Shown piece by piece: positions 16,340-25,417 of a stretch of DNA of 64,000 nt. Each line of letters starts with the position of its first letter. Positions within the stretch are counted from its first letter, which is position 1. The translations under genes were made by a program, and so were the position numbers. This DNA comes from Planctomycetota bacterium (GTDB lineage Bacteria; Planctomycetota; Phycisphaerae; Phycisphaerales; UBA1924), in the NCBI GenBank assembly GCA_024280755.1, contig JAJRPN010000009.1, positions 1 through 64,000 of the forward strand, in the 5' to 3' direction. The notes under the pieces are model-generated. The model saw only the letters and a program-made list of their open reading frames with translations, was not told the DNA's origin and ran no database searches.

Positions 16340-16767
16340 GAAAAGGAAAAATGGGGCATTTGCAAAGACAAAAAAACGGCAACGAGTGTAAATGAGGACG
16401 GTGCATCGTAATCATCATACATTTTTCTTGGTAAGTACGCAGGGAGCATCCAGCCGACGGTGGCAATGAGGCTTGCGGTGATAATCGTAATGATCGCAAG
16501 CCATCGTGGATGAGTGGGTGTTTCCATGTCTAGGAGTTGTTTCGGATGCCTGAGCGTCATCCACCAAGTTTGCACCAACGACTTCACCCCCGGCTTCTGC
16601 TGCCAAGGGGTGCCGACGCGCCGCTCGGGCAAACTCTCCGCGATCGGCTTGCCACACTCCGGGCAAGGCCCAGCCGTGTCGAGCCCTTCGAGCACATACC
16701 CGCACTTTTCGCATAGGAGCGTATATTCATCTTTCCAATCTCTATTGTGGGGAGTAGGTTTGCCCAT
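16336..16767 (-). CDS. Zinc-ribbon membrane protein, N-terminal part (frameshifted)
   Basis: 143 residues. WKDEYTLLCEKCGYVLEGL...CPECGKPIAESL is the zinc ribbon, then GTPWQQK and LVQTWWMTLRHPKQLLDM, all matching the paralogue at 15202-15975. A first membrane helix follows (AIITIITASLIATVGWMLPAY). After LVAVF the frame crosses a run of seven T and degrades to LSLQMPHFSFS before a stop, whereas the -1 frame continues with membrane sequence. So the gene is broken by a one-base change, a sequencing error in a homopolymer, or a programmed -1 shift (the heptamer there is T TTT TTG in frame). First gene of the operon. Confidence 0.7.
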   Translation of the reverse strand: MGKPTPHNRDWKDEYTLLCEKCGYVLEGLDTAGPCPECGKPIAESLPERRVGTPWQQKPGVKSLVQTWWMTLRHPKQLLDMETPTHPRWLAIITIITASLIATVGWMLPAYLPRKMYDDYDAPSSFTLVAVFLSLQMPHFSFS

Positions 16768-16805
16768 GCAAGAACAGTAGGGGGGATGGGCCGTATACTT
16801 GCGGC

Positions 16806-18377
16806 ATGAAGATTCAAGTAATTGTGATCGCGATCTTGTTGGCCATCGTGCTTGGTGTGCCCTTTCTCATGAGTGCGGGCAAAAAGGGCACTGGGCATCA
16901 ACCCGGGACGCGGACATTGATTATCGTTACGCCGCATGTGCCTCAGATTCGTGATGAGTTTGGCTATGGGTTTGTGCAATGGCATGAGCGTGAGTATGGC
17001 GAAGCCGTCAGTATCGACTGGCGGACGCCCGGAGGCACCTCCGAGATCCGCAAACAGCTCGAAGCGATGTTCAAGGATGCACTCAAACGCGGGGCTGAGG
17101 GCGATGGGTTTTCGATTGATGGCGATGGTGTGCTCAAGCTCGAATCAGGGACGATTCCCTTTGACATCATGTTTGGTGGCGGATCGTTCGATCACGGCAT
17201 GGTCAAACGCGGGGTCACGGTTTCAGCCAAGAAGACCACCGGCTCGACGACGACCAACTTCGAACTCTCGGCTTCGATGTCTCGTCCTGCAGATTTTACA
17301 CAGGCCGAACTCGATGTGCTGTTCGGCGAGAACGCCATCGGGCCACAAGAGTTGTACGACCCTGAGCAATACTGGATCGGCACGGCACTTTCGAGCTTTG
17401 GGATTGTGTACAACAGCGATGTATTCGCCAAGTTGGGCATCGAGAATCCGGATTCGTTTGCGGATCTGACCGCGCCAGAGTTGGCCGGTTGGATTGCGCT
17501 TGCAGATCCGCGTCAGTCTGGGTCGATTACGACAACCTTTGATTCCATCCTCGGCAACGAGGGCTGGGAGCAAGGATGGCGGACACTCCGCGCCATGAGC
17601 GGCAACACGCGGTACTTTACCAACTCTTCGACCAAGCCTCCGATTGATGTCTCGCAGGGCGAAGCGGCAGCCGGGTTGGCGATTGATTTTTATGGGCGCG
17701 GGCAGGCACAGGTTATCAAAGACTCCGGCGGGGGCGATCGGGTGGGCTATGCCGACCCGGCGGGCGCGGTGTATGTTGATGCCGATCCGATCTCGATTAT
17801 CAACGGCGGCCCAGACTACGAACTCGCAGTGCGGTTCGTTCGATACTGCCTGACCGATGAGGCCCAGGCGCTCTGGCAGTTTCGAAAACAAGATCGAGAC
17901 AACCCACTGGGCCCCGATGGAAAACCAATGGGCCCGCGATGGCACGAGCTTCGGCGGATGCCCGTCAAGCGGTCGATGTACGAGCAGTATGTCGAATACT
18001 TTGTCGATAAGGCCGACCCGTTCGAGTTGGTTTCGGATGTCAAGAATCCGGGTTGGCGCGCTGGTGTCAAGGTGATGATGGGATGCTTCGGGATCGACAT
18101 TGCCAATGAATGTCGAAAGGGGTACGGCGCACTCAACGAGGCGATCGCATCGGGTAAGTTCAGCGATGAAGAACTCGCCGAGCTTGATGAGTTGTTCTAT
18201 GCGTTCCCAGAGACCGAGATCGAAGGCGAGATGGTGCCATTCACCGAAGCAAACTATCGCACGGTGCGGAATGTTTGGCGAGATTCCCAAGCCCAAGCCG
18301 AGCTTGAGATCGAATACTCCGCATTCTTCCGGAATAACTATCGCGAGGTTGTTCGGCGGGTCAAAGCGAAGAAGTGA
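16806..18377 (+). CDS. Extracellular solute-binding protein (iron/FbpA-like)
   Basis: 523 residues. N-terminal hydrophobic signal/anchor at about 4-23 (VIVIAILLAIVLGVPFLMSA) with no lipobox Cys, then a type-2 periplasmic binding fold: LIIVTPHVPQIRDEFGYGF, SSFGIVYNSDVFAKLGI, FADLTAPELAGWIALADPRQSGS, DPISIINGGPDYELAVRFVRYCLTDEAQALW. The pattern NSDVFAKLG...DLTxPELxGxIALADPRxSGS is that of ferric or other anion-binding ABC receptors. It is longer than the usual 330-400, with an extra C-terminal domain of about 130 residues. No permease or ATPase gene adjoins, so its transporter must be elsewhere. Confidence 0.8.
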   Translation: MKIQVIVIAILLAIVLGVPFLMSAGKKGTGHQPGTRTLIIVTPHVPQIRDEFGYGFVQWHEREYGEAVSIDWRTPGGTSEIRKQLEAMFKDALKRGAEGDGFSIDGDGVLKLESGTIPFDIMFGGGSFDHGMVKRGVTVSAKKTTGSTTTNFELSASMSRPADFTQAELDVLFGENAIGPQELYDPEQYWIGTALSSFGIVYNSDVFAKLGIENPDSFADLTAPELAGWIALADPRQSGSITTTFDSILGNEGWEQGWRTLRAMSGNTRYFTNSSTKPPIDVSQGEAAAGLAIDFYGRGQAQVIKDSGGGDRVGYADPAGAVYVDADPISIINGGPDYELAVRFVRYCLTDEAQALWQFRKQDRDNPLGPDGKPMGPRWHELRRMPVKRSMYEQYVEYFVDKADPFELVSDVKNPGWRAGVKVMMGCFGIDIANECRKGYGALNEAIASGKFSDEELAELDELFYAFPETEIEGEMVPFTEANYRTVRNVWRDSQAQAELEIEYSAFFRNNYREVVRRVKAKK

Positions 18378-18392
18378 ATACGAATAACTCCC

Positions 18393-18476
18393 AACGAGCC
18401 GCGACCGTAAGGGAGCGGTCTTTTCTCGGATGAGAGTTAGAAAATCAAGACCACTCCTTTACGGTCGCGGCTCGTT
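18393..18476. repeat. Long palindromic repeat, copy 2
   Basis: Left arm 18393-18422 and right arm 18447-18476 are inverted over 30 bases with two mismatches, spacer 24. The arms match copy 1 (15033-15113) except for a few bases; one mismatch sits at the same place in both. It lies between the convergent ends of the solute-binding protein gene and obgE. Confidence 0.85.
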
Positions 18477-18491
18477 AAGAGATGCCAAGGT

Positions 18492-19589
<1,098 letters not shown>

Positions 19590-19613
19590 TTAGGCGCACA
19601 TTCTCCTCAAGGA

Positions 19614-19641
19614 TCAAGTCTTGGTCAATACCGGCCGATAA
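19614..19641 (+). promoter_or_regulatory. Candidate sigma28 (FliA) promoter for the PilZ gene
   Basis: GCCGATAA, the FliA -10 consensus, lies at 19634-19641, with TCAAGTCT (6 of 8 against TAAAGTTT) at 19614-19621 and a 12-base spacer (11 is standard). It sits 47 bases before the PilZ start codon. FliA is encoded at 56775-57629. Confidence 0.45.
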
Positions 19642-19687
19642 GCAACACCAGAAACCATCAGAAAACACCCGAATAGAGGAGTTCGAC

Positions 19688-20077
19688 ATGACTACCCACC
19701 CAATCAACCGTCGCGAGTTTGAACGATTCGCAGTCAACCCAGGCTATACCAGTGCCGGTGTTCGGCTACACCCAGACGAAACAACCTTCACCCGCGAAGG
19801 ACATGTCTACGACATCTCCGAAGGCGGGATCTGCTTTGAACTCGATATCCCAGTCCAGCCGGGCGATACGATCTCGATGCGGGTGGATATCCCATCAAAT
19901 GTTGGTGATACCGGGCCAGGGCGTGCGGTATTCCTCACCGGCAATGTTGTCTGGTGCGATGCCGATGAGCCAGGACCGGCCAAGATGGCGATGGTCATCA
20001 CACGCTACGATCGCGAGGGCGACAAGCAACGCATGATCCGTGCACTGAGCGGCACAGGATACCAACGAGCAGCATAA
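19688..20077 (+). CDS. PilZ-domain protein (likely c-di-GMP receptor)
   Basis: 129 residues from ATG 19688, preceded by GAGGAG 5 bases upstream. A single PilZ domain: RREFERF near the N-terminus supplies the RxxxR arginines, then DISEGGICFEL is the (D/N)xSxxG motif, followed by beta strands PGDTISMRVDIP, GRAVFLTGNVVWCD and a closing helix. Both c-di-GMP-binding motifs are intact. Such stand-alone PilZ proteins often adjust motility or surface behaviour; with a FliA-like promoter upstream, a flagellar brake or motor-related role is reasonable but inferred. Monocistronic with its own terminator. Confidence 0.9.
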   Translation: MTTHPINRREFERFAVNPGYTSAGVRLHPDETTFTREGHVYDISEGGICFELDIPVQPGDTISMRVDIPSNVGDTGPGRAVFLTGNVVWCDADEPGPAKMAMVITRYDREGDKQRMIRALSGTGYQRAA

Positions 20078-20103
20078 TATTCTCGCTCCAACTCGAATCA
20101 ATA

Positions 20104-20125
20104 AGCGCCCTTCAGGGTGTTTTTA
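20104..20125 (+). terminator. Rho-independent terminator after the PilZ gene
   Basis: CGCCC, loop TTCA, GGGTG (one G-U pair), then five T (20120-20124), 27 bases past the PilZ stop. It overlaps the 3' end of the convergent TlyA-like gene. Confidence 0.75.
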
Positions 20126-20770
20126 TATGTGTGCGGGTGGCGGGTTGTCGATTGAGTATTGGCTCGAAACAAGCACGAGCCATTCCGGGTTGCCCTTGCC
20201 TTTGAGTTTGCCCTTTTTCATCTTGCCACCGAGCACCGGGCTTTTCGTCCAGCCTTGCACGGTGTATCCAAGATCACCAAGTGAATCTCGCACAGATTCG
20301 GCGATCTCTTGGGCGCGATCAGGATCAAGAATCCCGCCATCGCCGAGTTCAGATTTGTCGGCTTCATAGTGAGGTTTGACGAGCGAGATGATTCGTCCAT
20401 CGGGTTTGAGCCATGCTGCCGCCGCGTGCAACGCTCGGCTCTGGCGCGTCCAGCCAAGATCAATCACACCGAGATCGATCCCGCCTTGCTCGATGACTTC
20501 GCTTGGTGTATCAAGATGCAATGCGTTTGAGCGTTCATGGATGACGACGCGATCATCGGTGCGGAGTTTCCATGCGAACTCGCCATAGGCAGTGTCAATG
20601 GAATGGACACATCGCGATCCGCTCTGAAGGAGGCAATCGGTGAATCCGCCCGTCGAGCATCCGAAGTCTGCACAGAGCATCCCGGTTGGATCGAAGTTAA
20701 AGTCACTGAGTGCGTGGTGGAGTTTGAGCCCGCCTCGGGAAACAAACACGGGGTCTTGGGTATCGCTCAT
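20123..20770 (-). CDS. TlyA-like / FtsJ-fold RNA methyltransferase lacking the S4 domain
   Basis: 215 residues. FVSRGGLKLHHAL followed by CADFGCSTGGFTDCLLQSGSRCVHSIDTAYGEFAWKLR matches the TlyA (hemolysin A) family of 2'-O-rRNA methyltransferases: the RGGxKL segment, the SAM loop DxGxSTGGFT and the GYGxxAWKLR-like stretch. LVKPHYEAD corresponds to LVKPQFE. Two departures: the N-terminal S4 RNA-binding domain (about 60 residues) is missing, and the usual DVSFISL segment reads DLGWTRQ. It overlaps lpxI by ATGA, hence co-translated. The fold is clear; the RNA target is uncertain because the S4 domain is absent. Confidence 0.8.
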   Translation of the reverse strand: MSDTQDPVFVSRGGLKLHHALSDFNFDPTGMLCADFGCSTGGFTDCLLQSGSRCVHSIDTAYGEFAWKLRTDDRVVIHERSNALHLDTPSEVIEQGGIDLGVIDLGWTRQSRALHAAAAWLKPDGRIISLVKPHYEADKSELGDGGILDPDRAQEIAESVRDSLGDLGYTVQGWTKSPVLGGKMKKGKLKGKGNPEWLVLVSSQYSIDNPPPAHI

Positions 20771-21753
20771 TTGAGTTCCGTCGTCACACGGGCCGTATCG
20801 GTTTGAGGCTTAAAGACCGAATCTACACCGTTTTGGGCCGGATCGGGCATGGCAGGCTGCGAGATCGGTGCGTGCGAAACTGGTACACCAACAATCGAGA
20901 TCCCGAGTTTGTCCGCTTTTTCGAGCATGGCAAATCGATCGAGCATGATGACATCGCCCGCTGCGATCGCCAAGCAGGTGCCGCCGTGCTTGTGCAGGTT
21001 TTCGAGGGTTTGAAGCCCAACGGTTGGTACATCGGATCGACGATCGTGCTGGGCGCGTGCGCCTTTGACGAGTGTCCACCCGCCGCGTCGGCACAGGTTG
21101 CCTGTGCGTTCGATCATCCGGTCGGTGCCTTCGACCGCTTCGACCGAGATCACATCGCGATCGCGGACGGTGAGCGATTGACCAATATCGAGCCGAAGCA
21201 GTTCGGTGAGCAAAGGCCAGACAAACTCGATGTCTGCGCGTTGATTGGAGGTGGGCTTGGTCGTGGTCATCACGCCGGGTTCGGAGAGTTGGTTCATGAT
21301 GGGGAATGTTGAGTCGATGAGGGATACTCCGTTCCGGTCAAGTTCGTCTGCGATCACTTTGAGCACCGCGTGCGAACGCCTGTCATGACGAAGATGCTTG
21401 TACCACGCCACGGCTGTCGTGATATCAGGAATATTTTTGATCAGCTTCCACTTCTGGTGCATCAGCTTCGCTTTGTCTACTCGTCCAACCATAATCGCGT
21501 GATGCACGCCCATGCTGTTGAGCCGATTGCCCCACGAACGCATCCGCAGGAGCCCGACATCTCGAAATGATGTACACATGCCAGGGAGTTCATCGTCGTA
21601 TTGTAGATGAAGCCCGAGTCCATGCACCTCGTGTCCCATCTCGATGAGACCTTTGGCAACGAAGATCGGGAGATCGCCGCCGCCTGCGATTAATCCGATC
21701 GGGGCAGGTGGAGGCGGGGGATCTGGCAAGATGGCAAGGGAAGCAGCAGCCAT
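20767..21753 (-). CDS. lpxI: UDP-2,3-diacylglucosamine pyrophosphatase LpxI
   Basis: 328 residues, the DUF1009/LpxI family, which hydrolyses UDP-2,3-diacylglucosamine to lipid X in lipid A synthesis in organisms without LpxH. Visible family segments: APIGLIAGGGDLPIFVAKGL, GHEVHGLGL, VHHAIMVGRVDKAKLM, GVSLIDSTF, GQSLTVRDRDVISVEAVEGTDRMIERTG, GWTLVKGARAQHDRRSDVPTVGLQTL, GGTCLAIAAGDVIMLDR. It is longer than the usual 270-280 residues because of an N-terminal Pro-rich extension and a C-terminal tail of about 40. It shows the organism makes lipid A, so it has a Gram-negative outer membrane. Confidence 0.93.
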   Translation of the reverse strand: MAAASLAILPDPPPPPAPIGLIAGGGDLPIFVAKGLIEMGHEVHGLGLHLQYDDELPGMCTSFRDVGLLRMRSWGNRLNSMGVHHAIMVGRVDKAKLMHQKWKLIKNIPDITTAVAWYKHLRHDRRSHAVLKVIADELDRNGVSLIDSTFPIMNQLSEPGVMTTTKPTSNQRADIEFVWPLLTELLRLDIGQSLTVRDRDVISVEAVEGTDRMIERTGNLCRRGGWTLVKGARAQHDRRSDVPTVGLQTLENLHKHGGTCLAIAAGDVIMLDRFAMLEKADKLGISIVGVPVSHAPISQPAMPDPAQNGVDSVFKPQTDTARVTTELK

Positions 21754-21959
21754 TGAGTCGTGTTGATACCTTTGTATGAATCTGAACGGATGAGGAATGG
21801 TGGAAGATGGGTCGAAACCGATTCTATGAATGACAATCTCGGCTTGATGGTGGACTTCTCTGCAAAAGACGACTTGTTAGTCTTCGCTATATCATGTTGT
21901 GGCATAGGTTTAGGACGAGTTGAGTCTATGCCTTGATTTAGCCGATAGGAAAGAATCCT

Positions 21960-22193
21960 ATGGGCATTCGTGCAACCCCATCTCGATCACCGCGTGAAAC
22001 CTTCACCGATACGCCCGGTCAACGCCCTTGGCTCGGGGTGCAGTTCACCTGTGCTGGTGCATATCAACGGGTTTTCCGTAGTGCCGATGGCGAAAAATAC
22101 CTCGCACGATGCCCACGCTGCGGCAAGTCGATCACCTTTCGCGTTGGTGAAGGCGGAACGAACCAACGATTCTTCGATGTGTCGTGTCGATAA
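21960..22193 (+). CDS. Small zinc-ribbon protein
   Basis: 77 residues. After about 22 unstructured residues comes WLGVQFTCAGAYQRVFRSADGEKYLARCPRCGKSITF and a terminal DVSC, giving one CPRC pair plus two lone Cys that could complete a zinc site. The pattern is a small planctomycete-type zinc ribbon; function unknown. AGGAAAG lies 8 bases before ATG 21960. First gene of the co-directional set reaching to 27925. Divergent from lpxI across a 206-base gap that must hold both promoters. Confidence 0.7.
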   Translation: MGIRATPSRSPRETFTDTPGQRPWLGVQFTCAGAYQRVFRSADGEKYLARCPRCGKSITFRVGEGGTNQRFFDVSCR

Positions 22194-22238
22194 AGCCAGG
22201 TCGAGAACAAACCTGACGAAAGCGGATACACTCTCCCT

Positions 22239-22787
22239 ATGGCATCAACATCCGCTCCCTATGACATTATTCGTACACAAGATGTATGCGCCCAGACCGG
22301 ACGCGCACTCGGGGTCGGCGAGGAACACATCGCTGCATTGATCGATTCGCTCGATGATGAGCCTTTGGTCAAGGTGCTCTATACGCTCGACGCATGGGAG
22401 AAAGGCCCGAACCTGCCTCCCAATACCGCTCTTTTCGGGTTCTGGAAACGAACGGTCCCTGAATCTGACGAACAACCCAAGCAGTTGGTTTCCGAAGACG
22501 AGATGTTCGATCTCTTCGAGCAGCTCGGCGAAGCCACCGAACACAAACAACTCGCGTTTCGCTACCTGCTCACGCTGATCTTGATGCGCAAGAAGAAGGT
22601 CATTTTTGAGCGATCGACACCCGCGACGAAAGAGACGCAGGGTGTGCTTATTGTTCGGCTGCGACAGAAGGGCGGCGAAGGTCAGCTTTTCGATGTGATT
22701 GATCCTGGGCTTGATAACGAGACAATCGCTCAAGCAACCGAAGAACTCGGGCAGGTGATGAATCTTGATGCCGAGGGAGGACTGTAA
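22239..22787 (+). CDS. Conserved hypothetical protein
   Basis: 182 residues, acidic, soluble, no signal peptide. It opens with a short segment (YDIIRTQDVCAQTGRALGVGEEHIAALIDSL) and has a central helical region rich in aromatic residues (ALFGFWKRTVPESDEQ, RYLLTLILMRKKKVIFERS). No catalytic motif recognised. It is coupled to the lipoprotein gene by TAATG, and the order unknown protein / lipoprotein / RDD membrane protein is tight, so a shared envelope task is likely. Confidence 0.65.
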   Translation: MASTSAPYDIIRTQDVCAQTGRALGVGEEHIAALIDSLDDEPLVKVLYTLDAWEKGPNLPPNTALFGFWKRTVPESDEQPKQLVSEDEMFDLFEQLGEATEHKQLAFRYLLTLILMRKKKVIFERSTPATKETQGVLIVRLRQKGGEGQLFDVIDPGLDNETIAQATEELGQVMNLDAEGGL

Positions 22788-23680
22788 TGCGATTTGCGTT
22801 TCGATTCGTATTGATCTTGCCGATGCTGGTTCTGATTGGATGTTCGTCTACGGACAAGGTTGATGTGACCAAGCTTGGCGATCCGCCATCGACGCTTGAG
22901 CTTGCCGAGAAGCATAACCAGCGAGTTGAGCCGCTCGGGACCCTCTGGGCACGCATCAGCCTGCGCGCGAAGGGGACATACGCCAACGGCGAGTCATACG
23001 AAGAACAAGGTGAGGGGCATCTGCAAATTGATAAGCCCAGCAAGCTCTCGATCACTATCGGCAAGCTCGGCGAGACCTACTTCGCCTTCGGTGCCAACGA
23101 GGAGGACTATTGGTCGTTCGATCTCTCGAACGCTGATCATAAAACCATGCTGATCGGGAAGCTCGATCTGGCAACACCTGAGAAGATCGCAGCACTCGGA
23201 CTGCCGGTCTATCCGGGCGAGTTGATCGCCTTGACTGGGCTGATGCCCATTGACCTCTCTCAAGCTGGTGGCACACGATGGGCTGATGATGGCAAATCTG
23301 TTGGTATCACCATGCCATCACGATGGGGCTCGTTTACGCTGTGGGTTGATCCGAGGACAAGCTTTGTGGTTCGCTCGCAAGCCTTTGATCGGGCGGGCGA
23401 ACTCATCGCGACCGCGACGCTTTCTCGGTATAAAGAATCACCTGTGCCAGGATATGGAACGGTTATGGTGCCCGGCAAGATCGAGATCACGAATCCGAAC
23501 GACAGCGGGTGGGTTCGGATTGAGTTGTCTGAGCCTCGGAGCAAAGCGATCAAGTCTCGGGTGTATCAGCCGAGAAAACTAGTGCGGGCGTATCGCGTGC
23601 ATGAAACGGTTGATCTTGATGAGGCCTTCGATGTTCTGCCAACATCAGCACCTGCACCTGAGACGGGCGCTGACGATTGA
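22787..23680 (+). CDS. Outer-membrane-type lipoprotein, LolA/LolB-like fold possible
   Basis: 297 residues. Signal peptide II: MRFAFRFVLILPMLVLIGCSS, lipobox LIGC with Cys near residue 19 and Ser at +2, which would favour export to the outer membrane. The body is beta-rich (GTLWARISLRAKGTYANGESYEEQGEGHLQIDKPSKLSITIGKLGETYFAFGANEEDYW), a layout like the half-barrel of LolA/LolB or DUF4292 proteins that handle lipids. It sits between two coupled genes: start overlaps the previous stop (TAATG), and its own stop overlaps the next start (TTGA). Confidence 0.7.
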   Translation: MRFAFRFVLILPMLVLIGCSSTDKVDVTKLGDPPSTLELAEKHNQRVEPLGTLWARISLRAKGTYANGESYEEQGEGHLQIDKPSKLSITIGKLGETYFAFGANEEDYWSFDLSNADHKTMLIGKLDLATPEKIAALGLPVYPGELIALTGLMPIDLSQAGGTRWADDGKSVGITMPSRWGSFTLWVDPRTSFVVRSQAFDRAGELIATATLSRYKESPVPGYGTVMVPGKIEITNPNDSGWVRIELSEPRSKAIKSRVYQPRKLVRAYRVHETVDLDEAFDVLPTSAPAPETGADD

Positions 23681-25275
23681 AACAACAATCACTTATTCAA
23701 AGCCTCGCACTTTGGGTCTTGATGCTGATCGGACTGCTCACGAGCAGCTTGGCATCGGCGCAGGTTCTCATTGCGAGCAGCCTTGATGATGTCCACACGC
23801 ATGCGTGGGCGGTGTATGCAAACTCGAACGATGAGATTCTTCTTGTGCATCTGCCGCCACGCGATGGTGATCTAGAAGCACGGATCCCGATCGATCCCGC
23901 ACTCCCCGGAGAGCTTCATGCGGTGCGAGCACTCAACAAGTTCCCAGATGGTCTTGCAGCCATCAAGAATCGGGTCTTTGTTGTGTTTCCAGAGGTTACA
24001 GTGGGGGATCGCACGATTCGTCGGGTGTATTCTGGGCAGGCTTTCGCATCGCCGGTGGGATCGGTGTGGTCTTTTTTGCCCTCAGGCCGACTCGACTCTG
24101 AGCCTGCAATCCAAGCGACTGGTGAACTGATTGATCTTGTAGCAACGAGTGAATCGCTCTGGGCTTTGATCAAATCGGAGGATGAATACGCATTGATGAC
24201 GCTGGCTGCTTCGAGTTGGGAAGCTGTTGAGCTGCCCACTGTTCAAAGACCAAGTTGGCGGATCTCGGCTGCGGGAGATCGGCTTATTGCGATCGACCTT
24301 TCAGATGAGAAGAGCATGCAAGCATTTGAGCTTGATGAGACTCAATCATCGTGGACATCCCAATGGATATCGGCTCGCAAGCAAACGGGCGAGATTGAGA
24401 GTGTTGCGGGGGTACATGGTGTGTATGTGCTCAGCCGAGATGAGCAAGGGATGGTTGAAGTTCAGACTTGGTCTCAAGCAGGGATCTTCACGCTGGCGAC
24501 CGGGCTTGAACTGCCAACCAATATCAAACTCGCCCCGCTGGGCTCGGTGAATAGGCTCGTTGGCGTTTCAGAACATGTTTCTGACAGCATAGAAGTGACT
24601 GGGACTCCTTCATCGCCCCAGTCGACTATTCAGGTGTATGAGATTGATCTTGCGGATGGGTCTGTGGTGTATGCAGGTGATCCGGTGGTTTCGTCGCCGG
24701 TGAGCGTTGCCGAGATGCGGTTCTTGATGGGCATGATGGTGCTGATCATGGTCGGGGTGCTGGTGGTGGTCATCATGCCCGACAAGGCCGACGCGATGGG
24801 TATCCCAGACGGATTCGCCCTGGCCGATCCTGGTCGTCGGCTGATGGCGACGATGTTTGATGTGTTTCTTGTGTCGTTTCTTGTTGGGCTGCTCTTTGAT
24901 GTGCGGGTGATCGAGATTATTACGCTCAGCGTGATTGTTCGTTCAGATTCATCATGGTTGGTGATTCCGTTGGTGCTGATCACTGGGATTGTTGCGATGT
25001 CGTTAATGGAGTGGCTCTTGGGCGCTTCGCCGGGCAAGTGGTTGATGGGAATTCGGGTGGTTCGTGGACAGGGCGGAACAATGCAGCGGATTCCGCTGCG
25101 GGCTGCGATCGTTCGCAATGTGATCAAATGGCTTTTGCCTCCGGTTGCAGCGTTGGCGTTGCTCGATCCAGAAATGCTCCACCGGGGCGATCGGGTGACG
25201 AGAACGCTCGTTGTCGCCCCGATTGAAGGCTACAAAGGTGAAGATCCGTCTAAAGATACCGATTTTGAGGATTGA
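23677..25275 (+). CDS. RDD-family membrane protein with large periplasmic domain
   Basis: 532 residues. Signal/anchor at about 8-28, then some 320 residues of extracytoplasmic beta-rich sequence that looks like a propeller or similar (repeated short strands, no catalytic motif). A membrane helix follows at about 350 (FLMGMMVLIMVGVLVVVIMP), then an RDD domain: RRLMATMFDVFLVSFLVGLLF, two further helices, and GASPGKWLMGIRVVRGQGG...LRAAIVRNVIKWLLPP. RDD proteins are small membrane units, some linked to ion transport. The start is TTG 23677, overlapping the lipoprotein stop. Confidence 0.75.
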   Translation: MKQQSLIQSLALWVLMLIGLLTSSLASAQVLIASSLDDVHTHAWAVYANSNDEILLVHLPPRDGDLEARIPIDPALPGELHAVRALNKFPDGLAAIKNRVFVVFPEVTVGDRTIRRVYSGQAFASPVGSVWSFLPSGRLDSEPAIQATGELIDLVATSESLWALIKSEDEYALMTLAASSWEAVELPTVQRPSWRISAAGDRLIAIDLSDEKSMQAFELDETQSSWTSQWISARKQTGEIESVAGVHGVYVLSRDEQGMVEVQTWSQAGIFTLATGLELPTNIKLAPLGSVNRLVGVSEHVSDSIEVTGTPSSPQSTIQVYEIDLADGSVVYAGDPVVSSPVSVAEMRFLMGMMVLIMVGVLVVVIMPDKADAMGIPDGFALADPGRRLMATMFDVFLVSFLVGLLFDVRVIEIITLSVIVRSDSSWLVIPLVLITGIVAMSLMEWLLGASPGKWLMGIRVVRGQGGTMQRIPLRAAIVRNVIKWLLPPVAALALLDPEMLHRGDRVTRTLVVAPIEGYKGEDPSKDTDFED

Positions 25276-25417
25276 ACCTCTTTCGATTACTCAAGCAGAG
25301 ATGATATTGAGTGGTTGATGAAGCCCAGAGCCCCAAAAGTCCGATGAAGGTTATCAGGCAGCCTCTGCGCGGTGTGTGTGTTTGCACACCCAAGGGGATG
25401 CTGTGGAAGGACTTTGC

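Noticed and set aside
17223-18296. 357-residue minus-strand open frame
   Set aside because: Antisense shadow of the solute-binding protein gene.
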